Below are positions 9,011-15,825 of a DNA stretch of 64,000 nucleotides, piece after piece (positions within the stretch are counted from its first letter, which is position 1; the number at the start of each line of letters is the position of its first letter). The stretch lies in assembly GCF_002797535.1 (NCBI RefSeq), contig NZ_PGFD01000002.1, positions 310,001 through 374,000 on the forward strand. The letters are read 5' to 3'. A program made the translations under genes and the position numbers. Source of the stretch: Chryseobacterium geocarposphaerae. Its GTDB lineage: Bacteria > Bacteroidota > Bacteroidia > Flavobacteriales > Weeksellaceae. The notes below the pieces were generated by a model. It was not told the DNA's origin, ran no database searches, and saw nothing but the letters and a program-made list of their open reading frames with translations.

Positions 9011-9046
9011 CAAAGATAAAAATTAGACTGTAATTTAGTATATTTG
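9011..9046. promoter_or_regulatory. Divergent -7 boxes between xrtF and the kinase gene
   Basis: On the minus strand TATCTTTG (9018-9011) serves xrtF. On the plus strand TATATTTG (9039-9046) serves the kinase gene, whose ATG is at 9056. Both boxes fit TAnnTTTG and lie within ten bases of their start codons; only 49 bases separate the two starts. Neither has a clear -33 TTTG. Confidence 0.55.
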
Positions 9047-9055
9047 TTTCATATT

Positions 9056-10072
9056 ATGATTTCTGAAAAAGCAAAACGATTTTTTGAAAATTATCTTGGT
9101 GAAAAATCTTCTGAATTCGTCTCCTTGGCTCAAAGCGGTTCTTCAAGGGTAAATTTCTGGGCTCAATCCGACAACCAAAAATACATCATCACTTACAACG
9201 AAAATATTCAGGAGAATGAAAGTTTTTTTTATTATTCTGAAATTTTCTCAGCTTTACATCTGAATACTCCCGCTATTTTAAGTATTTCTGAAGATAGGAA
9301 AATATACGTTCAGGAATTTTTAGGACAAAATACTCTTTCTGAAATTATAGCTGAAGAAGGTTTATCTGAACATGTAAAATCTTTGGTACAACAGACTTTA
9401 GAGAAGCTTTATCAATTACAAATTTTGACTCAAGATAAAATAGATTACAGCAAAACTTTTGAATATGAACAATATGATGAGCTCCCTGTAATTCATGATT
9501 TATATTATTTTAAAAATTTTGTTGCTGATGTTCTTGAGTTGGAATACCATAAATCTAATCTTTTAAAAGAATTCAAGAAAATTGCCTCACTCATCGAAAG
9601 TCTGGAGCCTAAAGGAATTATGATAAGAGATTTTCAGGCAAGAAATATTATGGTGAATGAAAACAATGAAGTTTCATTTATCGATTATCAGTCGGCAATG
9701 AAAGGTCCATTGATATATGATGTTATTTCTTTTCTGTTTCAGGCAAAAGCAAACTTTCCTGAAGATTTTAAAAATGACATGCTCGATTTTTACATTCAAC
9801 AATTTGAAAGTAAAGATGTTCAAATTCAACTAAAAAAGTCGGTGAAGCCGATTCAGATGATGCGGTTTTTGCAGGTTTTAGGAGCTTATGGTTTCCGTGG
9901 CCTGATTCAGAAGAAACAACATTTTATCGCAAGTATTGAAAGAGGTATTGAGAATATCACAGAATTTGCTGAAAGTTGGGATAATATGCAAGAATATCCG
10001 GAACTTAAAAACTTAATTTTACAACTAAGCACGGAGAAGACTGAAGCTAAAATTGAAGAGATTTTAAAATAA
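9056..10072 (+). CDS. Aminoglycoside-phosphotransferase-fold sugar kinase (AmgK-like)
   Basis: This cytosolic kinase of about 338 residues has the APH/choline-kinase fold. The catalytic loop MIRDFQARNIMV holds Asp192 and Asn197, and the DFG-equivalent FIDYQSAMKGPLIYDV holds Asp210. The glycine-rich N-lobe is QSGSSRVNFW. In Pseudomonas the family member AmgK phosphorylates N-acetylmuramate and N-acetylglucosamine at the anomeric position, and MurU then makes the UDP-sugar; a MurU-like gene lies two functional genes downstream, which supports the same role here. The start was set at ATG 9056; an in-frame TTG 12 bases earlier falls inside the -7 box. An antibiotic-resistance role is less likely given the context. 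Confidence 0.82.
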   Translation: MISEKAKRFFENYLGEKSSEFVSLAQSGSSRVNFWAQSDNQKYIITYNENIQENESFFYYSEIFSALHLNTPAILSISEDRKIYVQEFLGQNTLSEIIAEEGLSEHVKSLVQQTLEKLYQLQILTQDKIDYSKTFEYEQYDELPVIHDLYYFKNFVADVLELEYHKSNLLKEFKKIASLIESLEPKGIMIRDFQARNIMVNENNEVSFIDYQSAMKGPLIYDVISFLFQAKANFPEDFKNDMLDFYIQQFESKDVQIQLKKSVKPIQMMRFLQVLGAYGFRGLIQKKQHFIASIERGIENITEFAESWDNMQEYPELKNLILQLSTEKTEAKIEEILK

Positions 10073-10096
10073 GTTTGAATTAGAAAAGCAATATCA

Positions 10097-10122
10097 ACCA
10101 TTAAGGCATTAAGATTATTAAG
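10097..10122 (+). repeat. Left arm of 26-bp inverted repeat framing the GxxExxY gene
   Basis: The 26-base arm begins ACCATTAAGGCATTAAG and ends eight bases before the GxxExxY ATG. Its reverse complement recurs at 10550-10575 with 25 of 26 positions identical. The symmetry stops sharply on both sides. Confidence 0.9.
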
Positions 10123-10130
10123 TTTTAAAA

Positions 10131-10544
10131 ATGAATATGCATACAAAAAAATACGTAACACAATTATCCTACGAGATTATTGGTTTTGCAATTAAAGTGC
10201 ATAAAAATCTTGGCCCAGGTTTATTGGAAGGTATATATGAAGAATGCTTAAAATTTGAATTAGAGAGGAGTGGTTATAATGTCAGGCAGCAAGTTTATGC
10301 GCCAATAGTTTATGATAGCTTATTGCTAGAAACCAACCTTCGTGTTGATTTGTTAGTCAATGATCTAGTTATTGTAGAGCTAAAAACGGTAAATGAATTG
10401 TTACCTGTTCACCAATCACAACTATTAACTTACATGAAAATTTTAGAAAAACCACAAGGATTACTAATTAATTTTTTCACAGAAAACATAACAAAATCTA
10501 TGAAACCTTTGGTAAATGAATATTTTAATCTTTTACCAGAATAA
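10131..10544 (+). CDS. GxxExxY protein (PD-(D/E)XK nuclease-like)
   Basis: This 137-residue protein has the family hallmark GxxExxY as Gly30, Glu33 and Tyr36 (GPGLLEGIYEE). It also has a PD-(D/E)XK-like core with Asp83 in RVDLLV and Glu93-x-Lys95 in IVELKTV. Family members are small, widespread in Bacteroidetes and of unproven function; the fold implies a nuclease or a degenerate one. The gene interrupts the kinase-RapZ-nucleotidyltransferase group and lies exactly inside a 26-bp inverted repeat (10097-10122 and 10550-10575), so it looks like a compact mobile or intervening unit. ATG 10131 was chosen because it is first after the repeat; ATG 10137 is also possible. Confidence 0.88.
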   Translation: MNMHTKKYVTQLSYEIIGFAIKVHKNLGPGLLEGIYEECLKFELERSGYNVRQQVYAPIVYDSLLLETNLRVDLLVNDLVIVELKTVNELLPVHQSQLLTYMKILEKPQGLLINFFTENITKSMKPLVNEYFNLLPE

Positions 10545-10549
10545 CACAT

Positions 10550-10575
10550 CTTAATTATCTTAATGCCTTAATGGT
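10550..10575 (-). repeat. Right arm of 26-bp inverted repeat framing the GxxExxY gene
   Basis: This arm reads CTTAATTATCTTAATGCC then TTAATGGT on the plus strand. It begins five bases after the GxxExxY stop codon and pairs with 10097-10122 at 25 of 26 positions, which would fold the transcript into a long stem enclosing the gene. Confidence 0.9.
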
Positions 10576-10609
10576 AAAATTTGATTAAACTTTAATTATT
10601 AAAATATAA

Positions 10610-11020
10610 ATGCTACACATCGACATCCACAGTTTTTCATACAAAAAAGGAGGAATTCCAAAAGATGATTCAGGAAACGGAGGCGGTTTTACCTTCGATT
10701 GCCGCGGAATTCTGAATCCCGGAAGAATTGAAGAATATAAAAGCCAAACCGGAAATGATATTGGCGTTCAGGAATACCTAGAAACAAAAACTGAAATGCC
10801 CCAATTTTTAGAATTAGTCAAATCGCTGATCTCCATTACTATCGACAATTATATTGAACGTGGTTTTGAGAACCTGCAGATTAATTTCGGATGCACCGGG
10901 GGACAACACAGATCTGTATATTCCGCAATAAAAATTGTTCATTTCATCGAAGAAAAATATGGTGAAAAAGTTGAGGTCAGTCTTCACCATGACGAACAAC
11001 ATCAACTTAATTATAAGTAA
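10610..11020 (+). CDS. Stand-alone RapZ C-terminal-domain protein
   Basis: This 136-residue cytosolic protein equals the C-terminal half of RapZ without the P-loop half. It shows [20 protein letters not shown] (residues 29-48) and the signature [12 protein letters not shown] (93-104), which in E. coli RapZ belongs to the domain that senses glucosamine-6-phosphate and binds small RNA. Placement between an AmgK-like kinase and a MurU-like nucleotidyltransferase suggests amino-sugar sensing or catalysis in cell-wall recycling; that is inference. Its stop codon lies at the first bases of an interspersed inverted repeat (11017-11104), so the last residues may have been set by that insertion. Confidence 0.85.
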   Translation: MLHIDIHSFSYKKGGIPKDDSGNGGGFTFDCRGILNPGRIEEYKSQTGNDIGVQEYLETKTEMPQFLELVKSLISITIDNYIERGFENLQINFGCTGGQHRSVYSAIKIVHFIEEKYGEKVEVSLHHDEQHQLNYK

Positions 11021-11104
11021 TGAGTAATGTGCAATAAGTAATATTTTTTAACCTCATTATTTATATAGCTTACCAACAATTACTCATTACTAATCACTCA
11101 TTAC
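11017..11104. repeat. Imperfect inverted repeat of TAATGAGTAAT type
   Basis: The left arm GTAATGAGTAATGTGCAATA pairs imperfectly with the right arm TTACTCATTACTAATCACTC ATTAC across an AT-rich middle. It fills the gap between the RapZ-like and nucleotidyltransferase genes, and the left arm supplies the upstream stop codon. Length and symmetry resemble MITE-like intergenic repeats. Confidence 0.6.
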
Positions 11105-11113
11105 CCATAAAAT

Positions 11114-11827
11114 ATGAAAGCTCTCATTTTCGCAGCAGGAAAAGGAACAAGATTAAAGCCCTTCACCGATCATCATCCGAAAGCACTGGTAAAGGTGAAC
11201 GGAATTCCGCTTTTGGAAAGAAATATTAATTATCTTAAAGGCTTTGGAATACAGGATTTTGTCATCAATATTCATCATTTCGGAAATCAGATTGTTGATT
11301 TTCTTAGAATGAATGATAATTTCGGCTGCCATATTGAAATATCTGATGAATCTGAAGAACTGTTAGAAACCGGGGGCGGGTTGGTTTTTGCAAGAAAATT
11401 CCTGGATCATGGAGAAGATTTTCTGATCATGAATGCGGATATTTTAACCAACATCAATATCGATGCACTGGTGACTTACCATAAAAAGATAAAAGATTTT
11501 GCTACTTTAGCAGTTTCAGATCGGGAAAGCTCCAGAAAATTGCTTTTTAATGATGAAATGGTATTAAGAGGATGGCTTAATGTGCAAACCGGAGAACAAA
11601 GGCTCGCTGAATTTAATAAAGGGTTTAAGGCATTAGCTTTTAGTGGCGTTCATTGTATAAACCCAAGCATTTTTGATAAAATAAAAAGAACCGGCAAATT
11701 TTCTGTAATGGAAGAGTATTTGGATCTTATGCATACGGAGCATATACATGGCTTTTTGCATGACAGCCTTTTGATTGATGTGGGAAGACCCGAATCCGTA
11801 ACAGAAGCCGAAAAACATTTTAAATAA
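11114..11827 (+). CDS. Sugar-1-phosphate nucleotidyltransferase (MurU-like)
   Basis: This 237-residue NTP transferase has the pyrophosphorylase signature IFAAGKGTRLKPFT (residues 5-18) followed by HPKALVKV. It has LETGGGL at 84-90, a hallmark of MurU-like enzymes, and the metal-binding NADIL at 107-111. MurU in Pseudomonas converts MurNAc-1-phosphate to UDP-MurNAc, bypassing de novo UDP-MurNAc synthesis. The AmgK-like kinase upstream would provide the substrate. Mannose-1-phosphate guanylyltransferase is an alternative for the fold. The next gene starts five bases downstream, so cotranscription is likely. Confidence 0.83.
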   Translation: MKALIFAAGKGTRLKPFTDHHPKALVKVNGIPLLERNINYLKGFGIQDFVINIHHFGNQIVDFLRMNDNFGCHIEISDESEELLETGGGLVFARKFLDHGEDFLIMNADILTNINIDALVTYHKKIKDFATLAVSDRESSRKLLFNDEMVLRGWLNVQTGEQRLAEFNKGFKALAFSGVHCINPSIFDKIKRTGKFSVMEEYLDLMHTEHIHGFLHDSLLIDVGRPESVTEAEKHFK

Positions 11828-11832
11828 TTGCC

Positions 11833-12582
11833 ATGGAAATGAATGAAAGAGATGAAAGTCTGGTAAATCTGGAATTTGATATTAATGAAACTAAATTACA
11901 CAACAGTTTAAAACAAAAAAAATGGGATGAAACCATTACGAAAGACAGCTGGATGGTCTTTAAAGTAATGGCTGAATTTGTAGACGGCTACGAAAAACTG
12001 GCTAAAATAGGACCTTGTGTATCTATCTTTGGTTCGGCAAGATTAAAGCCGGAGAGCAAGTATTATCAGATGGCAGTAGATATTGCTGAAAAGATTACCA
12101 AAATAGGTTTCGGAATCATTACCGGAGGCGGACCTGGGATTATGGAAGCAGGAAATAAAGGCTCTTTTAATGCTAAAGGCATATCTATTGGCCTCAATAT
12201 TGATCTCCCTTTCGAACAGCATTTCAATCCTTATATCAACAAATCGTACTCCATGAATTTCGATTACTTCTTTGTAAGAAAAGTAATGTTTGTAAAATAT
12301 TCTCAGGGATTCGTAGTGATGCCGGGTGGATTCGGGACCTTGGATGAGCTTACGGAAGCCTTAACCCTGATTCAGACTAAAAAAATAGGAAGATTCCCGA
12401 TTGTATTAGTGGGAACGGAATTTTGGAGCGGATTATTAGATTGGTTCAAGGCAACACTTTTAAAAGAAGGAATGATTTCTGAAGGCGACCTGGATCTCTA
12501 CAGGGTTGTAGATACGGCGGACGAAGCGGTCGCACATATCAAAGCTTTCTACGATAAGTATTCTGTAAACGTAAATTTCTAA
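11833..12582 (+). CDS. LOG family (TIGR00730) Rossmann-fold protein
   Basis: This 249-residue cytosolic protein has an N-terminal helical extension of about 60 residues, then CVSIFGSARL, IITGGGPGIMEAGNKG (near 95-110) and VMPGGFGTLDELTEAL (near 160-175). The PGGxGTxxE motif marks the lysine-decarboxylase-like/LOG superfamily, whose characterised members are nucleotide 5'-monophosphate phosphoribohydrolases (cytokinin-activating LOG, E. coli PpnN). The biological substrate in Flavobacteriia is not established. Start ATG 11833 lies five bases after the nucleotidyltransferase stop codon; ATG 11839 is an alternative. Confidence 0.85.
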   Translation: MEMNERDESLVNLEFDINETKLHNSLKQKKWDETITKDSWMVFKVMAEFVDGYEKLAKIGPCVSIFGSARLKPESKYYQMAVDIAEKITKIGFGIITGGGPGIMEAGNKGSFNAKGISIGLNIDLPFEQHFNPYINKSYSMNFDYFFVRKVMFVKYSQGFVVMPGGFGTLDELTEALTLIQTKKIGRFPIVLVGTEFWSGLLDWFKATLLKEGMISEGDLDLYRVVDTADEAVAHIKAFYDKYSVNVNF

Positions 12583-12640
12583 TTGGCATATTATTTGTGA
12601 CTTATACCAAAAAAGGATGATTGTAAATCTATTATTTAAG

Positions 12641-13111
12641 ATGAAAAAATTTTTATATATATCGGGGATTTTAACATTTTTTGTGTTAATGAGTTTTATG
12701 TATGTAGAGTTTTTCTCTTCAATGACAAAAGTGGATTATATTGAAGGAAGCAAGACATTGAAGTTTACTACAAAAATGAATACGAATCATATTTCAGATG
12801 CTATTAAAATAAACCCTAATACCGCTGGATTTGAAGCTGAAGTAAAAAAGTATGTAAATAATAATTTTGATGTGTACGTCAATGGCTCTCCTAAAACAAT
12901 AACTTTTACAGGAAGTCAGGTAAGTGGAGAAACTGTATGGGTTTATTTTGAAGCTGGAGGAATTTCGGATATCGGCAATTTAAAAATAAAAAATACGATA
13001 CTTTTAAGTGCTTTTCCAAAGCAAATAAACCTAGTTACCATTGCTTATAAAGGAAAACAGAAGAACATGAATTTCCAGAGAGGAAAAGAAGTGAATGAAG
13101 TTTCCTTTTAA
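12641..13111 (+). CDS. DUF6702-type exported protein
   Basis: The 156-residue protein starts with a hydrophobic signal or anchor (MKKFLYISGILTFFVLMS), followed by KVDYIEGSKTLKFTTKMNTN, and is otherwise beta-rich. It resembles the small flavobacterial DUF6702 family, exported proteins of unknown role. I place the start at ATG 12641 because it gives a clean signal sequence; an upstream in-frame ATG at 12617 would add eight residues ahead of it. It stands alone after the LOG-family gene and is followed by a strong terminator. Confidence 0.7.
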   Translation: MKKFLYISGILTFFVLMSFMYVEFFSSMTKVDYIEGSKTLKFTTKMNTNHISDAIKINPNTAGFEAEVKKYVNNNFDVYVNGSPKTITFTGSQVSGETVWVYFEAGGISDIGNLKIKNTILLSAFPKQINLVTIAYKGKQKNMNFQRGKEVNEVSF

Positions 13112-13126
13112 AAAGATAATTTAAAC

Positions 13127-13154
13127 AAAAACCACTGCAGTTGCAGTGGTTTTT
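13127..13154 (+). terminator. Rho-independent terminator
   Basis: A stem of AAAAACCACTGCA pairing with TGCAGTGGTTTTT around loop GT lies 15 bases after the DUF6702 gene stop codon, ending in T-rich sequence. The A/T symmetry lets it serve both strands, including the minus-strand pseudogene that ends at 13185. Confidence 0.85.
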
Positions 13155-13184
13155 GTTTTTCCTTCTATGTGGCTTACATCCATT

Positions 13185-13643
13185 CTATCTGTAAGAATTA
13201 ATTGTCTCCCTTACTTCAAATTCAATATCGCTTTTATCGTACTGAAACGGTATTTTTTGCAGACACCATCCTTCCCAATATACTTGATCTTTATCTGAAA
13301 GATGATATTTTTCAAGAGAGTCTGTAACATCAAATCTGTCTAATATTAAAAATCCATTTTTAACATTGGTTGAATCATAAGCGACCAAATACTTGTGTCC
13401 GGAAATAAAATTACCACGCTGATGTCCTTCTCTACGGTCATCGTTCCATACAAATACATAATCATAGCCTGTACATAATCATAGCCTGATTTATTCAACT
13501 GTGAGGATATTTTTCCGACTGTATATTTAGTATGCCTTAATATTCTAATTTTTAGGCCTCCGATAATACAAATATTTGAATGCAATAATAAACAATCCAA
13601 GAATTATAAAATAGGTAGATATAGTTCCTAAATAATTTCTCAT
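13185..13643 (-). pseudogene. Broken gene for a small membrane-anchored protein
   Basis: Read on the minus strand, the gene starts at ATG 13643 with a membrane segment (MRNYLGTISTYFIILGLF...). It leaves frame near 13545-13560 after YYRRPKN, continues in another frame as LRHTKYTVGKISSQLNKSGY, and shifts again at a perfect 17-bp tandem duplication (13455-13471 and 13472-13488). Removing one copy restores GYDYVFVWNDDRREGHQRGN running into GHKYLVAYDSTNVKNGFLIL and on to the stop at 13185. So at least two frameshifts separate three frames of one former protein of roughly 150 residues. The function of the intact protein is unknown. Confidence 0.8.
13455..13488. repeat. 17-bp perfect tandem duplication
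   Basis: The unit TACATAATCATAGCCTG occurs twice with no bases between. Seventeen is not a multiple of three, so the duplication shifts the reading frame of the minus-strand gene. The perfect identity suggests a recent replication-slippage event. Confidence 0.95.
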
Positions 13644-13689
13644 ATTTTTACTTTAATATTAATCAAATATAGTAGTGTCAATTAAATAA

Positions 13690-13723
13690 AAAAACGGCAA
13701 CCCAATTGAGTTTGCCGTTTTTA
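13690..13723 (-). terminator. Terminator after the DUF5689 lipoprotein gene
   Basis: The stem AAAAACGGCAA / TTGCCGTTTTT around an interior of about 13 bases lies 21 bases past the minus-strand stop codon at 13744. Symmetric A and T tracts give it termination potential in both directions. Confidence 0.8.
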
Positions 13724-13743
13724 TTAATGTTGTTTATTATTAA

Positions 13744-15816
13744 TTACAAACCTTTAACTTTGAAATCATCCACTTCCCATGTAGCTGCTGCTGACGTAGT
13801 AGAGGTATATTTAAATGCTATTCTTATATTTTTACCTAAGAAAGCACTTAAGTTTATGTTTCCTGAACTTGCCCAATCTCCAAAAGCCGCCGTATTGGTA
13901 TCCAGTGTAGCCGGAAGCAATGTCCATGTTGTTGTAGAAGGTGTTCCTGTATAATTATCCGTCGCATATACCTGTAAAGCATTTCCTGCATATCTTACGT
14001 CTGTGGTAAATGAAACAAATGCTTTTGTTTTTCCGACCAAGCTTACTTCTTTAGAAATCAGCCAATCTTCATTAGCATTATTTCCTGAAGCAAAACCGTT
14101 CATCATAGCATAATTATTTCCGGAATTCCCTTGATTAGAAACCGTCCATACCTGTGCTCCTGTTACATTTACGGCCGTCCAGTTTACCAAACCAGAAGAG
14201 AAATCATCTCCATAAATTGTTGATAAAGGAACATATGTACTTCCGTCACATCTCGGGTTGTTTAAATTTGCATTGATCTGATATGGAATCCAAAGTTGGT
14301 AAGTCCCATTAAATGCACTTAAAATAGCATAAACATCACCTTTTCCTCCCGATACATCTTTTCCTGCAAATGTTGCAAAATTACTTGTTCTTAAAACAAT
14401 TGTTTTTCCAGTACAATCAGTTAATGTTCTGTTTGTTGCACTAGTACCAGAAGCATAAGGCTTATATAAATCTGCATCGATAAACTGTACTTCTTTTAAC
14501 TTAATCCATCTTCCTACATCAGCATTTGTAAGCTGAGATATTGTTCTTTCAGAAGGTAATACATCTCTTATCGGAGCATTTCCATCGAAAACACTCTTGT
14601 AAATATCTCCTTCCTCAATACCTCCAAAATTAGCACCTCCATTATATAATCCACCTAGCTGTATTTCTCCGCTTACGTTGCTTACATAAAGATTCTTTAA
14701 TTTGATATAGATATCTTTTCCTACTCTGAAACGGTTGTCCTGGTAAAGATTTGTCTTATTAATATTAAATCTAAGACCTCCTGTAGCATCTTCAATATAA
14801 AGATATTTGTACAGGTTTCCTGTTTCATCATTAGCAGTTACCTGAGCTTTTACATAGAAGTCTCCCGTAATCTGATTCCAGTTACCTGATGTATAAAGTT
14901 TTTTCACATCGGCAATCGTTTTTTGAGTCAGCCCCGTATCGCTAAACTTACAAGGATCTGCTGCGATTCCATCCAGACGAGGGAACTTATTCATCTCAAG
15001 ATCAGAAACTCTGTTGATGTATAATTGATAAGTCGAATTATATTTGCTGTAAATCCCTACAAACTTACCATTCCCTGAAGGCATTATTTGGTTCGCAAAA
15101 GAAGCATAACCACTGTTTCTTACAATTCTAGCCGTTGTAGTACTGTTATCTCTAATCACTCTATCTACTGTTGTAGCGTCCGGTGCATAGTTCATACATA
15201 AAATTTTGCTGTCAAACTCGGCATTGTTTACCTGGATCAGACATCCGATGTATTTATCGTTTGCAGTAACCATTTGCGCAAGTGTCATTACTTTAGGAAC
15301 AATAGTTGCTTTTACGCTACAGTCTCTATAAATGTGAGCTGGAACATATTTTTCCGGAATTCTTGTCCCTGCATCCGTAATCATTCCCAACTGCACAACG
15401 TTTCCATATGTAGAAAGGGCAAGACCTTTCAGTTCGATATATACTTTAGCACCTTGAGGAAATTTAGTATATGTACTTACCATATCCACACTTACCGTTA
15501 ACCCTTCTGTAGGATTGGTAGGATCATCCTGAATATAAATGGTTTTATAGATATTTCCTGTTTCGTCAGTTGAAGATACATATCCTTCAACATAGGCGTT
15601 GTCAGTAATGGCCTGGCTTTGTGGTTTTAATTTTAAATCGTGTAACGTCCATTTTGTGAATCCATTTGCTGAATTTTCATAATAGCTTGCGTTTCTACAC
15701 TGATAATCATCTAGGTTAGGAGCGTCATATTTGTCATCGTGCACACAACCTGTAATGAATAAGGCGGCAGTTATAACAACGAAAATATATTTTAAAATTG
15801 AATTATATTTTTTCAT
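13744..15816 (-). CDS. DUF5689 surface lipoprotein with choice-of-anchor-J-like domain
   Basis: This 690-residue lipoprotein has a lipobox at ALFITGC, so it is lipidated near residue 24 and is probably on the outer-membrane surface. Two similar OB-fold-like DUF5689 regions follow (about 40-290 and 295-520), sharing the pattern AYVEGYVSSTDETGNIYKTI / FYVKAQVTANDETGNLYKYL. A C-terminal jelly-roll domain (YGDDFSSGLVNW to WEVDDFKVKGL) resembles choice-of-anchor J modules. It lies nine bases after the TonB receptor gene, implying one transcript and a receptor-lipoprotein pair. A secreted DNase I-like enzyme is encoded divergently, suggesting nucleic-acid or phosphate scavenging. Confidence 0.85.
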   Translation of the reverse strand: MKKYNSILKYIFVVITAALFITGCVHDDKYDAPNLDDYQCRNASYYENSANGFTKWTLHDLKLKPQSQAITDNAYVEGYVSSTDETGNIYKTIYIQDDPTNPTEGLTVSVDMVSTYTKFPQGAKVYIELKGLALSTYGNVVQLGMITDAGTRIPEKYVPAHIYRDCSVKATIVPKVMTLAQMVTANDKYIGCLIQVNNAEFDSKILCMNYAPDATTVDRVIRDNSTTTARIVRNSGYASFANQIMPSGNGKFVGIYSKYNSTYQLYINRVSDLEMNKFPRLDGIAADPCKFSDTGLTQKTIADVKKLYTSGNWNQITGDFYVKAQVTANDETGNLYKYLYIEDATGGLRFNINKTNLYQDNRFRVGKDIYIKLKNLYVSNVSGEIQLGGLYNGGANFGGIEEGDIYKSVFDGNAPIRDVLPSERTISQLTNADVGRWIKLKEVQFIDADLYKPYASGTSATNRTLTDCTGKTIVLRTSNFATFAGKDVSGGKGDVYAILSAFNGTYQLWIPYQINANLNNPRCDGSTYVPLSTIYGDDFSSGLVNWTAVNVTGAQVWTVSNQGNSGNNYAMMNGFASGNNANEDWLISKEVSLVGKTKAFVSFTTDVRYAGNALQVYATDNYTGTPSTTTWTLLPATLDTNTAAFGDWASSGNINLSAFLGKNIRIAFKYTSTTSAAATWEVDDFKVKGL

Positions 15817-15825
15817 AATATTTTT

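Noticed and set aside
9056..10072. Aminoglycoside resistance gene
   Set aside because: The fold is shared, but the neighbours (RapZ-C and MurU-like) fit a sugar kinase far better.
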